Assembly (NCBI RefSeq): GCF_011067745.1
Contig: NZ_JAAMPJ010000001.1
Coordinates: 248,001 to 312,000, forward strand
DNA: 64,000 nt
Direction: 5' to 3'
From: Lentzea alba
GTDB taxonomy: Bacteria > Actinomycetota > Actinomycetes > Mycobacteriales > Pseudonocardiaceae
The position numbers and the translations under genes are program-made. The notes under the pieces were generated by a model. The model saw only the letters and a list, made by a program, of their open reading frames with translations, did not search any database and was not told the DNA's origin. Within the stretch, counting starts at the first letter, position 1; each line of letters opens with the position of its first letter. This document shows, piece by piece, positions 46,538-54,437 of the stretch.

Positions 46538-48130
46538 TTGCCATCAATGTCCGAAGGTCGTTCCGAGCGCTCCAACAGCCGCAGGGCACCGCGGCGTCGC
46601 TCGGGTCGCCAGGGCAACTCCTCGCGTCCGCAGCAGCGGGTCGAGGAACCGACTGTCGCCGAGCACTTCGAGAGCACGTTGCCGGAAGGCCCGCTGCCCT
46701 CGTTCGCCGAACTCGGCCTTGCTGACGCGCTCATCAAGTCGCTCGTCGCCAACGAGATCACCGAGCCGTTCCCGATCCAGGCGGCCACCCTTCCCGACTC
46801 CATGTCCGGCCGCGACATCCTCGGCCGCGGCCAGACCGGTTCCGGCAAGACGCTGGCGTTCGGTCTCGCCATGCTGACCCGGCTCGCGAGCGGGCGTTCC
46901 GTGCCGCACAAGCCGCGCGGCCTGATCCTCGTCCCGACCCGCGAGCTCGCGATGCAGGTGGAGACGGCGCTCATGCCGCACGCCCGCGCGCTGGGCCTGT
47001 GGTGCCGCGTCGTCGTCGGCGGCACGTCGTTCCCGCGCCAGATCGATCACCTGCGCCGCGGCGTCGACCTGCTGATCGCCACGCCGGGCCGGCTGTCCGA
47101 CCACGTCCGTCAGGGCACCTGCGACCTCGGCTCGGTCGAGATCACGGCGCTGGACGAGGCCGACCAGATGGCGGACATGGGCTTCATGCCCCAGGTCCGC
47201 GCGATCCTCGACCTGACCCCGCAGGACGGGCAGCGCCTGCTGTTCTCCGCGACGCTCGACGGCGACGTGGACAAGCTGGTCCGCCAGTACCTGCACAACC
47301 CGGTGACGCACTCGGTGGCCCCGCCGACCGCGAGCGTCACGACCATGGAGCACCACCTGCTGTTCGTGTCCGCTGAGGACAAGCAGAACGTGGTGAACGA
47401 GGTGGCCGCGCGCGAGGGCCGCACGATCATGTTCGTGCGCACCAAGCACCACGTGGACCGCCTGGCCAAGAAGCTGCGTTCGATGGGCGTCAACGCCGGC
47501 GCGCTGCACGGCGGCAAGGCGCAGAGCGCGCGCACTCGCGTGCTCGGCGAGTTCCGCGAGGGCACCATGCCGGTCCTGATCGCCACCGACGTGGCCGCCC
47601 GCGGCATCCACGTCGACGACGTCTCGCTGGTCGTCCACGTCGACCCGCCGGCCGACCCGAAGGACTACCTGCACCGCGCAGGCCGCACGGCCCGCGCCGG
47701 TCAGTCCGGCACGGTCGTCACGCTGGTCACGCACGACCAGCGCCGCGCGGTCCAGGGCATGGCCGCCCGCGCGGGCATCCGTCCGGAAAGCACGAAGGTG
47801 CGCCCCGGCGACGACGACCTGGTCCGCATCACCGGCGCCCGCACCCCGAGCGGCGAGCCGATCGTGGAACGCGAGAAGCCTGCCCGTCGCGGCGGCAGCG
47901 GTGGCCGCCGTTTCGGCGCCCCTGCTGCCGGTGGTGCCGCCCGCGGTGAGTACCGCGGCGGTTCCGGTCGCCGCACCGAGGGCGGCGAGTTCCGCGGTGG
48001 TCCCCGTCGCTCCGCCGAGGGTGGCGAGTTCCGGGGCGGCCCGCGCCGCTCGGAGCGCACCGAGGGCGGCCGTGGTTTCGGCCGGCCCGAGCGTGGTGCC
48101 GGCCGTCCGCGCCGGGCGCCGCAGCACTGA
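46538..48130 (+). CDS. DEAD-box RNA helicase with RGG-like C-terminal tail
   Basis: A 530-residue ATP-dependent RNA helicase. Motifs in order: Q-motif region FPIQAATLP, GQTGSGKT (I), PTRELAMQ (Ia), TPGR (Ib), DEAD (II), SAT (III), HRAGRTARAGQ (VI). The last ~90 residues are disordered with repeated GGEFRGGPRRS units, a likely RNA-binding tail. A basic N-terminus precedes the core. TTG at 46538 was chosen because GGAGG lies 6 nt upstream; ATG 46547 is the alternative. A long leader (46313-46537) may be regulatory. Confidence 0.95.
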   Translation: MPSMSEGRSERSNSRRAPRRRSGRQGNSSRPQQRVEEPTVAEHFESTLPEGPLPSFAELGLADALIKSLVANEITEPFPIQAATLPDSMSGRDILGRGQTGSGKTLAFGLAMLTRLASGRSVPHKPRGLILVPTRELAMQVETALMPHARALGLWCRVVVGGTSFPRQIDHLRRGVDLLIATPGRLSDHVRQGTCDLGSVEITALDEADQMADMGFMPQVRAILDLTPQDGQRLLFSATLDGDVDKLVRQYLHNPVTHSVAPPTASVTTMEHHLLFVSAEDKQNVVNEVAAREGRTIMFVRTKHHVDRLAKKLRSMGVNAGALHGGKAQSARTRVLGEFREGTMPVLIATDVAARGIHVDDVSLVVHVDPPADPKDYLHRAGRTARAGQSGTVVTLVTHDQRRAVQGMAARAGIRPESTKVRPGDDDLVRITGARTPSGEPIVEREKPARRGGSGGRRFGAPAAGGAARGEYRGGSGRRTEGGEFRGGPRRSAEGGEFRGGPRRSERTEGGRGFGRPERGAGRPRRAPQH

Positions 48131-48144
48131 TCTGATCGACGCCG

Positions 48145-48176
48145 AAGGCCGCTTCCCGCACTGGGAAGCGGCCTTT
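48145..48176. terminator. intrinsic terminator after the helicase gene
   Basis: AAGGCCGCTTCCC, a 5-nt loop and the exact complement, followed by a short T-run on the plus strand. It separates the helicase from the convergent DUF3024 gene, which ends 3 nt away. Confidence 0.85.
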
Positions 48177-48178
48177 CG

Positions 48179-48535
48179 CTATCCCCAGAACGGACTGCGG
48201 GGATCGTCGATCACGTCCAGCAGCGGACCTGGTGACACGGCAGGGGCGCGAGCGTCCTCGAACAGGTGCCATCGGGTGTTGCGATCCGGCCAGTACAGCC
48301 ACCAGGAGGTCCCGTCGAAGCGCAACTGGGCGATCGCCTGCCGGGTCCACTCCGGGCCGAACTCCTCGTTCCACGGCGCCCTGCGCTCCAGGATCGTCAC
48401 GTTCGATCCGCGCACGGCATGCTCGACGCGAACCTGGTGACGAACGCGTTCCGGAACCTTGCCCTCACACCAGCGGACGATCTGGCGGAGATGCGTATCT
48501 GGGACAGGCATGTAGCGATCGTCCCAGATGGACAT
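48179..48535 (-). CDS. DUF3024 protein
   Basis: A 118-residue protein of the small DUF3024 family. It has the motif RQIVRWCEGKVPERVRHQVR, then GSNVTILERRAPW and AQLRFDGTSWWLYWPDRN. The Trp-rich beta core suggests a small DNA- or ligand-interacting fold, but nothing is established. The ATG at 48535 opens MSIWDDRYMPVPDTHLRQ. It follows a frameshifted paralogue by 2 nt, so the pair was one operon. Confidence 0.75.
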   Translation of the reverse strand: MSIWDDRYMPVPDTHLRQIVRWCEGKVPERVRHQVRVEHAVRGSNVTILERRAPWNEEFGPEWTRQAIAQLRFDGTSWWLYWPDRNTRWHLFEDARAPAVSPGPLLDVIDDPRSPFWG

Positions 48536-48537
48536 CT

Positions 48538-48896
48538 TCAGTCCTTGTACCCGAAGAACGAGGCGCGGGGGTCGGCGATCATGTCGAGCAGCGGGCCTGG
48601 CGAGGGCGCGGTGCCGCGCGGGTCGTAGTCCACCGCGACCCACCGGCCGTGGTGCTGGGAGAAGAGGCGGTGCGGCCAGTACAGCTGCCACAAGGACCCG
48701 TCGTACCGCAGTTGGGCCATCGGTGCGCGAAACCACTTCGTTTCCGGGGTCGCACCGATCGGCACGCTGCACTCGTGGAGCGTCACGTTCGATCCGCGCA
48801 CCTTGAACTCGACCCGGAATCGGCTGCGGAGCTTTTCGGGATCTTCTGCTCACACCACCGGGCGATCTGACGCAGATGCGTTTCGGGCAACGGCAT
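48538..48896 (-). pseudogene. second DUF3024 copy with a 1-nt frameshift
   Basis: A paralogue of the neighbour. From ATG 48896 it reads MPLPETHLRQIARWCEQKIP and then leaves the family frame and hits a stop after about 37 residues. In the +1 frame the alignment continues KLRSRFRVEFKVRGSNVTLHECSVP and on to a normal C-terminus at 48538. One base is missing near 48837, between the codons for Pro and Glu. Either a real pseudogene, a sequencing error, or the ORF restarts at a GTG near 48801, which would lose the first third. Confidence 0.75.
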
Positions 48897-49002
48897 GTCC
48901 TGATAGTGGCAGGTCACCTCCCTGTGTGCCCGTAGGACGACGCATGGGGACTGGTACCTGTTTGTTGGGACGGGCAGCGCGATCTCGGCGCTAGGTGACG
49001 CG

Positions 49003-49036
49003 CGTAGGCCGCTCCCCTTGCGAGGAGCGGCCTACG
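49003..49036 (-). terminator. 13-bp hairpin after the ricin-domain gene
   Basis: CGTAGGCCGCTCC and its complement enclose 8 nt, beginning 19 nt downstream of the ricin-domain gene's stop. No U-run. Confidence 0.75.
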
Positions 49037-49054
49037 GTCGTTCTGGTCAGCGAA

Positions 49055-49960
49055 TCACTTCCCGGCTGCCGCCTTGAACGTCCACTTGGCAACGTCACCG
49101 GAGCAGGACGCCGCGGTCACCTTCCCGGAGGCGTCCCGGTAGCACTTGGTGTTGTACTGCATGTCCGAGATGGTCTTGTTCGGGTTGATCGACCACTGCT
49201 GGTTCGGGCCGCCGTCGCACTTCTTCAGCAGCACCTTGCCCGAGGACAGCGTGGTGCACTGCTGCGGCGAGCCCTGTTCCATGAACGCGCCGTGGAACTT
49301 GAACTGCTGTGCGGCGGAACCGTTGCACACGGCCGTGGTCAGCTGGGAGCCGGACGCGCCGCCCTGGAGGCACTTGCCGGTCGAGACGTTCTTGTACTCG
49401 CCGTTGGTGGTCTTGGGCTTGGCGCCGCCGTAGCACTCGCCGGTCTGGGCGTTGAAGATCGGCGTGGGGTCGACGGTCAGGTTCGACGGCGGGTTGAGGA
49501 TGGTCTCTTCCATCACGGGCTTGCCGTCGTCGTGGTAGTTGGTGAGCGCGTCTTCGCAGTCGATGGCGTTCATGGCGTTGCCGCCCTTGCCGCCGACCCA
49601 CGCGTCGAAGTGCCACAAACGAGGGCCGCCGTTGGGGCCGTTGCCGTTCCAGTCCTGCTCACAGGAGGAGCAGGAGTCCTCCATGATGAAGTACTTCTTC
49701 ACCCGCGGGAAATAGATCTTCGTGCCCGGCTTGGCTTCCTTGCTGGACGTCGCGAAGGTGATCGGGTCCGACCAGGTTCCCTTGCCGCCCGCCTTGTCGT
49801 GGATCTGCGGGTAGGCGATGTCGCCACCCGGCGGGGTGTTGTCGTACCAGCCGTAGAAGGTCCAGAAGACCTGTTGGGGGGCGGCACTCGCGGGTGATGA
49901 AGCGAACAAACCGGACATCATGAGCAAAATGCCTGCCGCCACAGACAGGGCGCGTTTCAT
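49055..49960 (-). CDS. secreted protein with beta-barrel-like domain and ricin-B lectin domain
   Basis: A 301-residue exported protein. A Sec signal peptide (MKRALSVAAGILLMMSGLFA, cleavage near ASA) is followed by a domain of about 150 residues. This carries YGWYDNTPPGGDIAYPQIHD and the Cys pair of EDSCSSCEQDW; its Asp/Trp pattern recalls double-psi beta-barrel or glycosidase-associated secreted domains, which is tentative. The C-terminal ~130 residues are a ricin-type carbohydrate-binding module (STGKCLQGGASGSQL, then repeated QQW/QQF segments). It may bind a polysaccharide outside the cell. Monocistronic, with a terminator. Confidence 0.8.
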   Translation of the reverse strand: MKRALSVAAGILLMMSGLFASSPASAAPQQVFWTFYGWYDNTPPGGDIAYPQIHDKAGGKGTWSDPITFATSSKEAKPGTKIYFPRVKKYFIMEDSCSSCEQDWNGNGPNGGPRLWHFDAWVGGKGGNAMNAIDCEDALTNYHDDGKPVMEETILNPPSNLTVDPTPIFNAQTGECYGGAKPKTTNGEYKNVSTGKCLQGGASGSQLTTAVCNGSAAQQFKFHGAFMEQGSPQQCTTLSSGKVLLKKCDGGPNQQWSINPNKTISDMQYNTKCYRDASGKVTAASCSGDVAKWTFKAAAGK

Positions 49961-49976
49961 GCGTGCCTCCGCGGGA

Positions 49977-50016
49977 ACCGGTGGACTGAGGCGGCGTGCA
50001 TGCAGAGTCCACCGGT
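49977..50016. promoter_or_regulatory. 11-bp inverted repeat upstream of the ricin-domain gene
   Basis: ACCGGTGGACT and its exact complement enclose 18 nt that include TGCATGCA. It lies 16-56 nt before the ATG. It could be an operator or a leader hairpin. Farther upstream, GTAAAGAAACTTATCTAAC is a rough inverted sequence near the likely promoter. Confidence 0.4.
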
Positions 50017-50042
50017 CGAGCGGCTTTTGTAAAGAAACTTAT

Positions 50043-51251
50043 CTAACTATTTGCGGACGCAATACCCGCTACCGGGCCCACGACGATGATCGCCGGCGGG
50101 CGGACTTCCCAGCGCTTCACGTCATCGGCCAGGGAGTCCAAAGTGGACCGGAACACGCGCTGCGCGGCGGTGCTGCCTTCCTGGATCACGGCGACCGGAG
50201 TCGTGCCGGGACGGCCTTCCATCAACGCGGTGGCGAACGCACCGGCGCGTTCGACGGCCATCATCAGCACAACGGTGCCTTGCAGGCGTGCGATTGCGGG
50301 CCAGTCCACGAGAGAGCGCGGGTCGTCTGGTGCGACGTGGCCAGAGACGACGACCACCTCGTGTGCCACTCCTCGGTGCGTTACTGGCACACCGGCCAGT
50401 GCGGGCACACCGAACGCGGACGTCACGCCCGGCACGACGGTGACCGGGATACCGGCCTCCGCGCACGCCAGCAGCTCCTCGAAGCCGCGGCCGAAGACGT
50501 AGGGATCGCCGCCCTTCAGCCGGACGACGAACTTCCCCTCCTTGGCGCGGTCGATCAGCGTCTGGTTGATGAACTCCTGCGTGGCCGCGCGGCCGTACGG
50601 GATCTTCGCCGCGTCCACGACCTCGACGTGCGCGGGCAGTTCCTCCAGCAGCTCGCGCGGCGCCAGGCGGTCGGCGACGACCACGTCCGCGTGGGCGAGC
50701 AAACGCTTGCCCTGCACGGTGATCAACTCAGGGTCACCGGGTCCGCCACCCACCAGGGCGACACCGGCGGGCTTCGCGGCCTGGTCCGCGATCCGGCCGT
50801 CGCGCAACGCCGCGACCAGCCCGTCCCGCACCGAAGCGGAACGACGGTGTTCGCCACCCGCGAGCACACCGATCAGCATCCCGTCGTGCGTGCCGGTCGC
50901 CGGTGTCACGGCCGTGCCTTCGACGGCGATGTCCGCGCGCACACAGAACACACGGGCAGCAAGCGCCTCATCGCCGATCTGCGTGTTCACCTCGACGTTC
51001 GACGTGCACGCCACCACGTACCACGCGCCCTCGACGTCACCGGCCTCATAACGCCGCTGATGCCACGTCAGCTCCCCCGCGTCGACCATGCCCTGGACGG
51101 CGGGCGTGACGGACGGCGACACGAGCTCGACGGCGGCGCCGGACGCGATCAGGCGAGGCAGGCGGCGCTGGGCGACCGTGCCTCCGCCGACCACGAGGAC
51201 GCGCCGGCCCCGGAGGTCGAGGCCGGCCAGGTAGTGCTGTTCAAAGGGCAT
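50043..51251 (-). CDS. siroheme synthase / uroporphyrinogen-III C-methyltransferase fusion
   Basis: A 402-residue fusion. The N-terminal 150 residues are the precorrin-2 dehydrogenase type (GRRVLVVGGGTVAQRRL, then AVELVSPSVTP). The C-terminal ~245 are SUMT, with VALVGGGPGDPELITVQGKR, VVRLKGGDPYVFGRGFEE (the SAM-binding GDP loop intact) and VVPGVTSAFGVPALAG. It makes precorrin-2, the branch point to siroheme and cobalamin, and so feeds the cobalamin operon to its right. ATG at 51251 (ORF open from 51269). The family label is CysG/CobA-like; an exact symbol is not assigned. Confidence 0.93.
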   Translation of the reverse strand: MPFEQHYLAGLDLRGRRVLVVGGGTVAQRRLPRLIASGAAVELVSPSVTPAVQGMVDAGELTWHQRRYEAGDVEGAWYVVACTSNVEVNTQIGDEALAARVFCVRADIAVEGTAVTPATGTHDGMLIGVLAGGEHRRSASVRDGLVAALRDGRIADQAAKPAGVALVGGGPGDPELITVQGKRLLAHADVVVADRLAPRELLEELPAHVEVVDAAKIPYGRAATQEFINQTLIDRAKEGKFVVRLKGGDPYVFGRGFEELLACAEAGIPVTVVPGVTSAFGVPALAGVPVTHRGVAHEVVVVSGHVAPDDPRSLVDWPAIARLQGTVVLMMAVERAGAFATALMEGRPGTTPVAVIQEGSTAAQRVFRSTLDSLADDVKRWEVRPPAIIVVGPVAGIASANS

Positions 51252-51302
51252 GCGTAGAAGCATCCACACCGGACCCGCCGTGTCCAGTTGAAGGGAACAT
51301 GG

Positions 51303-52016
51303 TCACAGCCGCAACAGCTCGAACGACGTCGCCAGGCCGCCGCCGAACCGCTGCCCCACGGCCTCGGCCATCGACTTCAGGAACGGCTCGGGGTTGGCCA
51401 TGTCGCCGCTCAGCGCCTCCAGATAGGCCTTGTGGGCGCGTAGAGATTCCACCGAAGCCTCGAACGAGTCAGTGATGTCCACGGCGTGCGTCGACAACGG
51501 CGAGGACGCTGCCAGCACGTACTTGACCCCGTTCCACGGCTCCAGGCCGAGGTCGCGGAAGATCCACCGGTTGCCCGCGTCGCGGACCGCGTCCACGGTC
51601 GCGCGGCCGACGGCGATGTGGTCTGCCATGTTCAGGCCGCCGCCGGGCCAGGTGTCGCGGAAGTTGCCGGTGATGACGACCTCGGGCCTGTGCCGGCGGA
51701 TCGCCGCCGCGAAGTCGCGTCGCAACGGCACGCCGTACTCGATGACGCCGTCCGGGTGGTCCAGGAACTCGACCTCGGTCACGCCGACGGCCGCGCAGGA
51801 CGCGATCTGCTCCTCCACCCGCAACGGTCCGCAGACCTCGGGTTCCATCGTGTCGATGCCGGCCTCGCCACGGCACGCGAGCACGTACGCGATTTTCTTG
51901 CCTTGAGCGGTCCAACGGGCGATGGCACCCGCACCGCCGTACTCCATGTCATCAGGGTGAGCGACGACGACCAGTGCGCTCGACCAGTCCTCCGGCACAG
52001 CTTCGAGATCAGACAT
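51303..52016 (-). CDS. PIG-L/LmbE family deacetylase
   Basis: A 237-residue zinc-dependent N-acetyl-sugar deacetylase fold. The metal motif is VVVAHPDDMEYGGAGAIARW, with the AHPDD Asp. A second ligand region is NMADHIAVGRATVDAVRDAG, and a catalytic-side block is EFLDHPDGVIEYG. Homologues deacetylate GlcNAc-inositol (MshB) or amides in secondary metabolites. The gene itself does not decide. ATG at 52016 opens MSDLEAVPEDW. Confidence 0.88.
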   Translation of the reverse strand: MSDLEAVPEDWSSALVVVAHPDDMEYGGAGAIARWTAQGKKIAYVLACRGEAGIDTMEPEVCGPLRVEEQIASCAAVGVTEVEFLDHPDGVIEYGVPLRRDFAAAIRRHRPEVVITGNFRDTWPGGGLNMADHIAVGRATVDAVRDAGNRWIFRDLGLEPWNGVKYVLAASSPLSTHAVDITDSFEASVESLRAHKAYLEALSGDMANPEPFLKSMAEAVGQRFGGGLATSFELLRL

Positions 52017-52065
52017 GCGTGCAGGGTGCGCGCCGAGGCACGCACCCTGCAACACAAAAGATCAC

Positions 52066-52839
52066 TTACAGCTGTGCGTTGATAACCGAGTAGTACGGCG
52101 CGATACGGCCGTACACGCCGGGGTAACCCGCGCCGGCACAGCCGCGGCCCCAGGACGTGTCACCGATGAGCTTGCCGCCGAACACCAGCGGGCCACCGGA
52201 GTCGCCCTGGCAGGTGTCGACGCCGCCCTGCGGGAAGCCCGCGCACACCATCGAGGTGTTGCTGTACTGCGAGTACGCGGACTTGCAGGTCGCGTCCGAG
52301 GTCAGCGGCACGTTGGCCTTGAGCAGGTACCGCGAGGCGGAACCGCCCGAGGACGTGGTGCCCCAGCCGAGGATCAGCGCGGAGTTGCCGGCCGTGTAGA
52401 GCGCGGTGTCGGACGGCGTGGCCAGCGGCAGGGTGGCCGAGCTGATGTTGCGGTCGAGCGTCAGCACGGCGACGTCGTAGCCGGCGGTCGCGGTGGTGTA
52501 GCTCGGGTGCACCCAGATCTTGGTCACGTTCGCGACCGTGCCCGCGGTGCTCTGCTTGTCGTCACGGCCGTGCACGACGCGCGTGCTGGCGGCCGAGCGG
52601 CCCTTCACGCAGTGCGCGGCGGTGACGACCTTGTTGGCCTTGGTGAGCGTGCCTCCGCAGAACTGCGATCCGGAGGTGGACGCCAGGTAGACGACCCACG
52701 GGTACGTCGACGTGCTCGCCCTCGTGCCACCGACGATCATCGGCGAGACGTCGGCGTTGGCGGCCGGGGCGATGAAGAAGATGCTCGCGAGAGCGGACAC
52801 CACGACGGACACGATCAGGCGATGCAGGGTTTTCGCCAT
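52066..52839 (-). CDS. secreted trypsin-like serine protease (S1A)
   Basis: A 257-residue preproenzyme. Signal peptide up to about residue 35 (IFFIAPAANA), then the short propeptide and IVGGTRASTSTYPWVVYL, the classical zymogen junction. The catalytic triad is complete: TAAHC (His), GYDVAVLTL (Asp), CQGDSGGPLV (Ser). An Asp six residues before the Ser gives trypsin specificity (Arg/Lys). Cysteine pairs are visible. ATG at 52839. Similar enzymes are secreted by soil actinomycetes. A hairpin lies upstream of the start. Confidence 0.96.
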   Translation of the reverse strand: MAKTLHRLIVSVVVSALASIFFIAPAANADVSPMIVGGTRASTSTYPWVVYLASTSGSQFCGGTLTKANKVVTAAHCVKGRSAASTRVVHGRDDKQSTAGTVANVTKIWVHPSYTTATAGYDVAVLTLDRNISSATLPLATPSDTALYTAGNSALILGWGTTSSGGSASRYLLKANVPLTSDATCKSAYSQYSNTSMVCAGFPQGGVDTCQGDSGGPLVFGGKLIGDTSWGRGCAGAGYPGVYGRIAPYYSVINAQL

Positions 52840-52857
52840 GTAGCCAGTCCTTCCCGA

Positions 52858-52903
52858 TGACGCTGTGTGTGCAGGGTGTCGAGCGGCGGCACACACAGCG
52901 TCA
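52858..52903. promoter_or_regulatory. 15-bp inverted repeat in the trypsin gene leader
   Basis: TGACGCTGTGTGTGC and its exact complement enclose 16 nt. It ends 18 nt before the protease ATG. It could be a leader hairpin affecting translation or an additional stop for transcripts from the upstream metalloprotease. Confidence 0.5.
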
Positions 52904-52924
52904 CGGGCGGAGATTCAGCAGCAC

Positions 52925-52952
52925 AACCGCCACTTGTCTGGTGCGGGCGGTT
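52925..52952 (-). terminator. hairpin after the metalloprotease gene
   Basis: AACCGCC and GGCGGTT (7-bp arms) lie within 12 nt of the metalloprotease stop. Weak stem, no U-run. Confidence 0.5.
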
Positions 52953-52963
52953 TGACTTTTGAC

Positions 52964-54334
52964 TCAGGCGATTCCACGTGCCGTGAACGCGGCCTGGACG
53001 GTGGCGGCGTCCGCGTCACCGTAGAGCTTCTTGGCGGTGGCGACGGTGACCGCGGCCGCCGCGCCGAAGGAGGTCGAGGGTGCGTAGGAGAACTGCGCCT
53101 CCAGCACGATCTTCGCGGCCTTGTCGCGGCCGAACTTCTGGTAGATGTCGAACAGCGCCCGCGACCAGATCTGGCCGTCGAAGTGCACCTCGTTCTGGCG
53201 CTGGCTCACCGTCAGGTCGGTGTCGGTGCGGCGGATGCAGTGCGGCGTCGTGGTCGTGTACGACGTCGAGTCCCAGTCCATGATGCACGCCAACGGAGTC
53301 GTGGTCGTGTCCTGCGAATCACGCGAGGACATGATCAACGCCCACCAGTCGCCGAAGCCCTCACCGATCGAGCCGGCGTCGAGGGTCGTGCCGAAGCCCG
53401 GCACCTGGGCGTCCTGGATCGCGTGGCCGAGCTCGTGCCACACCACCTCGACGTCCTCGGCGTCGTCGACACCACCGGTGCCGAACGTGATCTGGTCCTT
53501 GTTCGGGTCGTAGTACGAGTTGTCGGCGGTCTCACCGAGCGTGGTGATCTTCTGCGACTGGTTGTTGATGTTCGTGAAACCGAGGCTCTGAATGTACTTC
53601 TGCGCCTCGGTCACACCCCAGTAGGCGTTGACCTGCTCGAAGAAGTCGTTGGTCCGCGTGTAGTTGAACTGGTTGTTCTTGTTGTACGCGAGCTTGCTCT
53701 TGGCACCGGTCAGCTGGGCGTAGCTGCCCTTGAGGTAGCCGGAACCGTCCAGGTTGGACAGCGTCACGGACTTGTACGCCGCGGCGGGCACGGCCGAGTC
53801 GGCGTCGTTGCCGTCCTTGAGGTTCTGGTTCTGCTGCGACACCACGGGGTTCGGGCTGAACACCTTGCCGGTGCCCTCCGCGTGCTTGACCAGGCTCTCC
53901 GACCTCACGACCGCGCCGGACTCCGCGTGCACCAGCGTGCGCTCGGAACCCTTGCCCTTGTCGGAGATCACCTCGTAGACGAGGCCGGTGCCGGGCAGCA
54001 CCTTGAGGTTCGCGCCTTCGGGCACACCGGCCGACTTGGTCTTGGCGTCCTCGGCGGTGACGGCGGGCGTCATGTCGACCGTGCCGACGGCGATGCGGCC
54101 GTCGTCCACCGTCTTCACACCGGTCGCCTTGTCGACGTGCTCGACGTAGTACGCGCCCAGCACGGGCTTTCCGTCGTAGGTCTGCTCGTACCAGGTGTGC
54201 GTGGCGGTCAGCGAGTCGCGGACGGTCAGCAGGCGCAGGCCTTCCTTCGGCGCCGCAGCCTGGGCGTTGATCGCGAGCAGGGACAGTGCGACGCCGGCGG
54301 TGCAGGCGACAGCGACGAGACGACGGGATCTCAT
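52964..54334 (-). CDS. secreted zinc metalloprotease, gluzincin (M36/M4-like)
   Basis: A 456-residue preproprotein. Signal peptide (MRSRRLVAVACTAGVALSLL, cleavage near AQA) and a propeptide of the FTP/PepSY kind (about 35-170: TATHTWYEQTYDGKPVLGAY). The catalytic domain has the zinc motif VVWHELGHAIQD and the third ligand Glu in GSIGEGFGDWWALI, the M36/fungalysin-like arrangement. ATG at 54334. It lies upstream of the trypsin gene on the same strand, and the two secreted proteases may act together on proteins in soil. Confidence 0.92.
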   Translation of the reverse strand: MRSRRLVAVACTAGVALSLLAINAQAAAPKEGLRLLTVRDSLTATHTWYEQTYDGKPVLGAYYVEHVDKATGVKTVDDGRIAVGTVDMTPAVTAEDAKTKSAGVPEGANLKVLPGTGLVYEVISDKGKGSERTLVHAESGAVVRSESLVKHAEGTGKVFSPNPVVSQQNQNLKDGNDADSAVPAAAYKSVTLSNLDGSGYLKGSYAQLTGAKSKLAYNKNNQFNYTRTNDFFEQVNAYWGVTEAQKYIQSLGFTNINNQSQKITTLGETADNSYYDPNKDQITFGTGGVDDAEDVEVVWHELGHAIQDAQVPGFGTTLDAGSIGEGFGDWWALIMSSRDSQDTTTTPLACIMDWDSTSYTTTTPHCIRRTDTDLTVSQRQNEVHFDGQIWSRALFDIYQKFGRDKAAKIVLEAQFSYAPSTSFGAAAAVTVATAKKLYGDADAATVQAAFTARGIA

Positions 54335-54437
54335 GCCGGTCTCCAGTGCTTCGGGCCCGAGGCAGGGGGTGGGCCGTGTGCGTGGCGACGGTAATCAAGA
54401 AAACTTCGGCAGAGACCCTACGAAAGAAGGAAAAACC

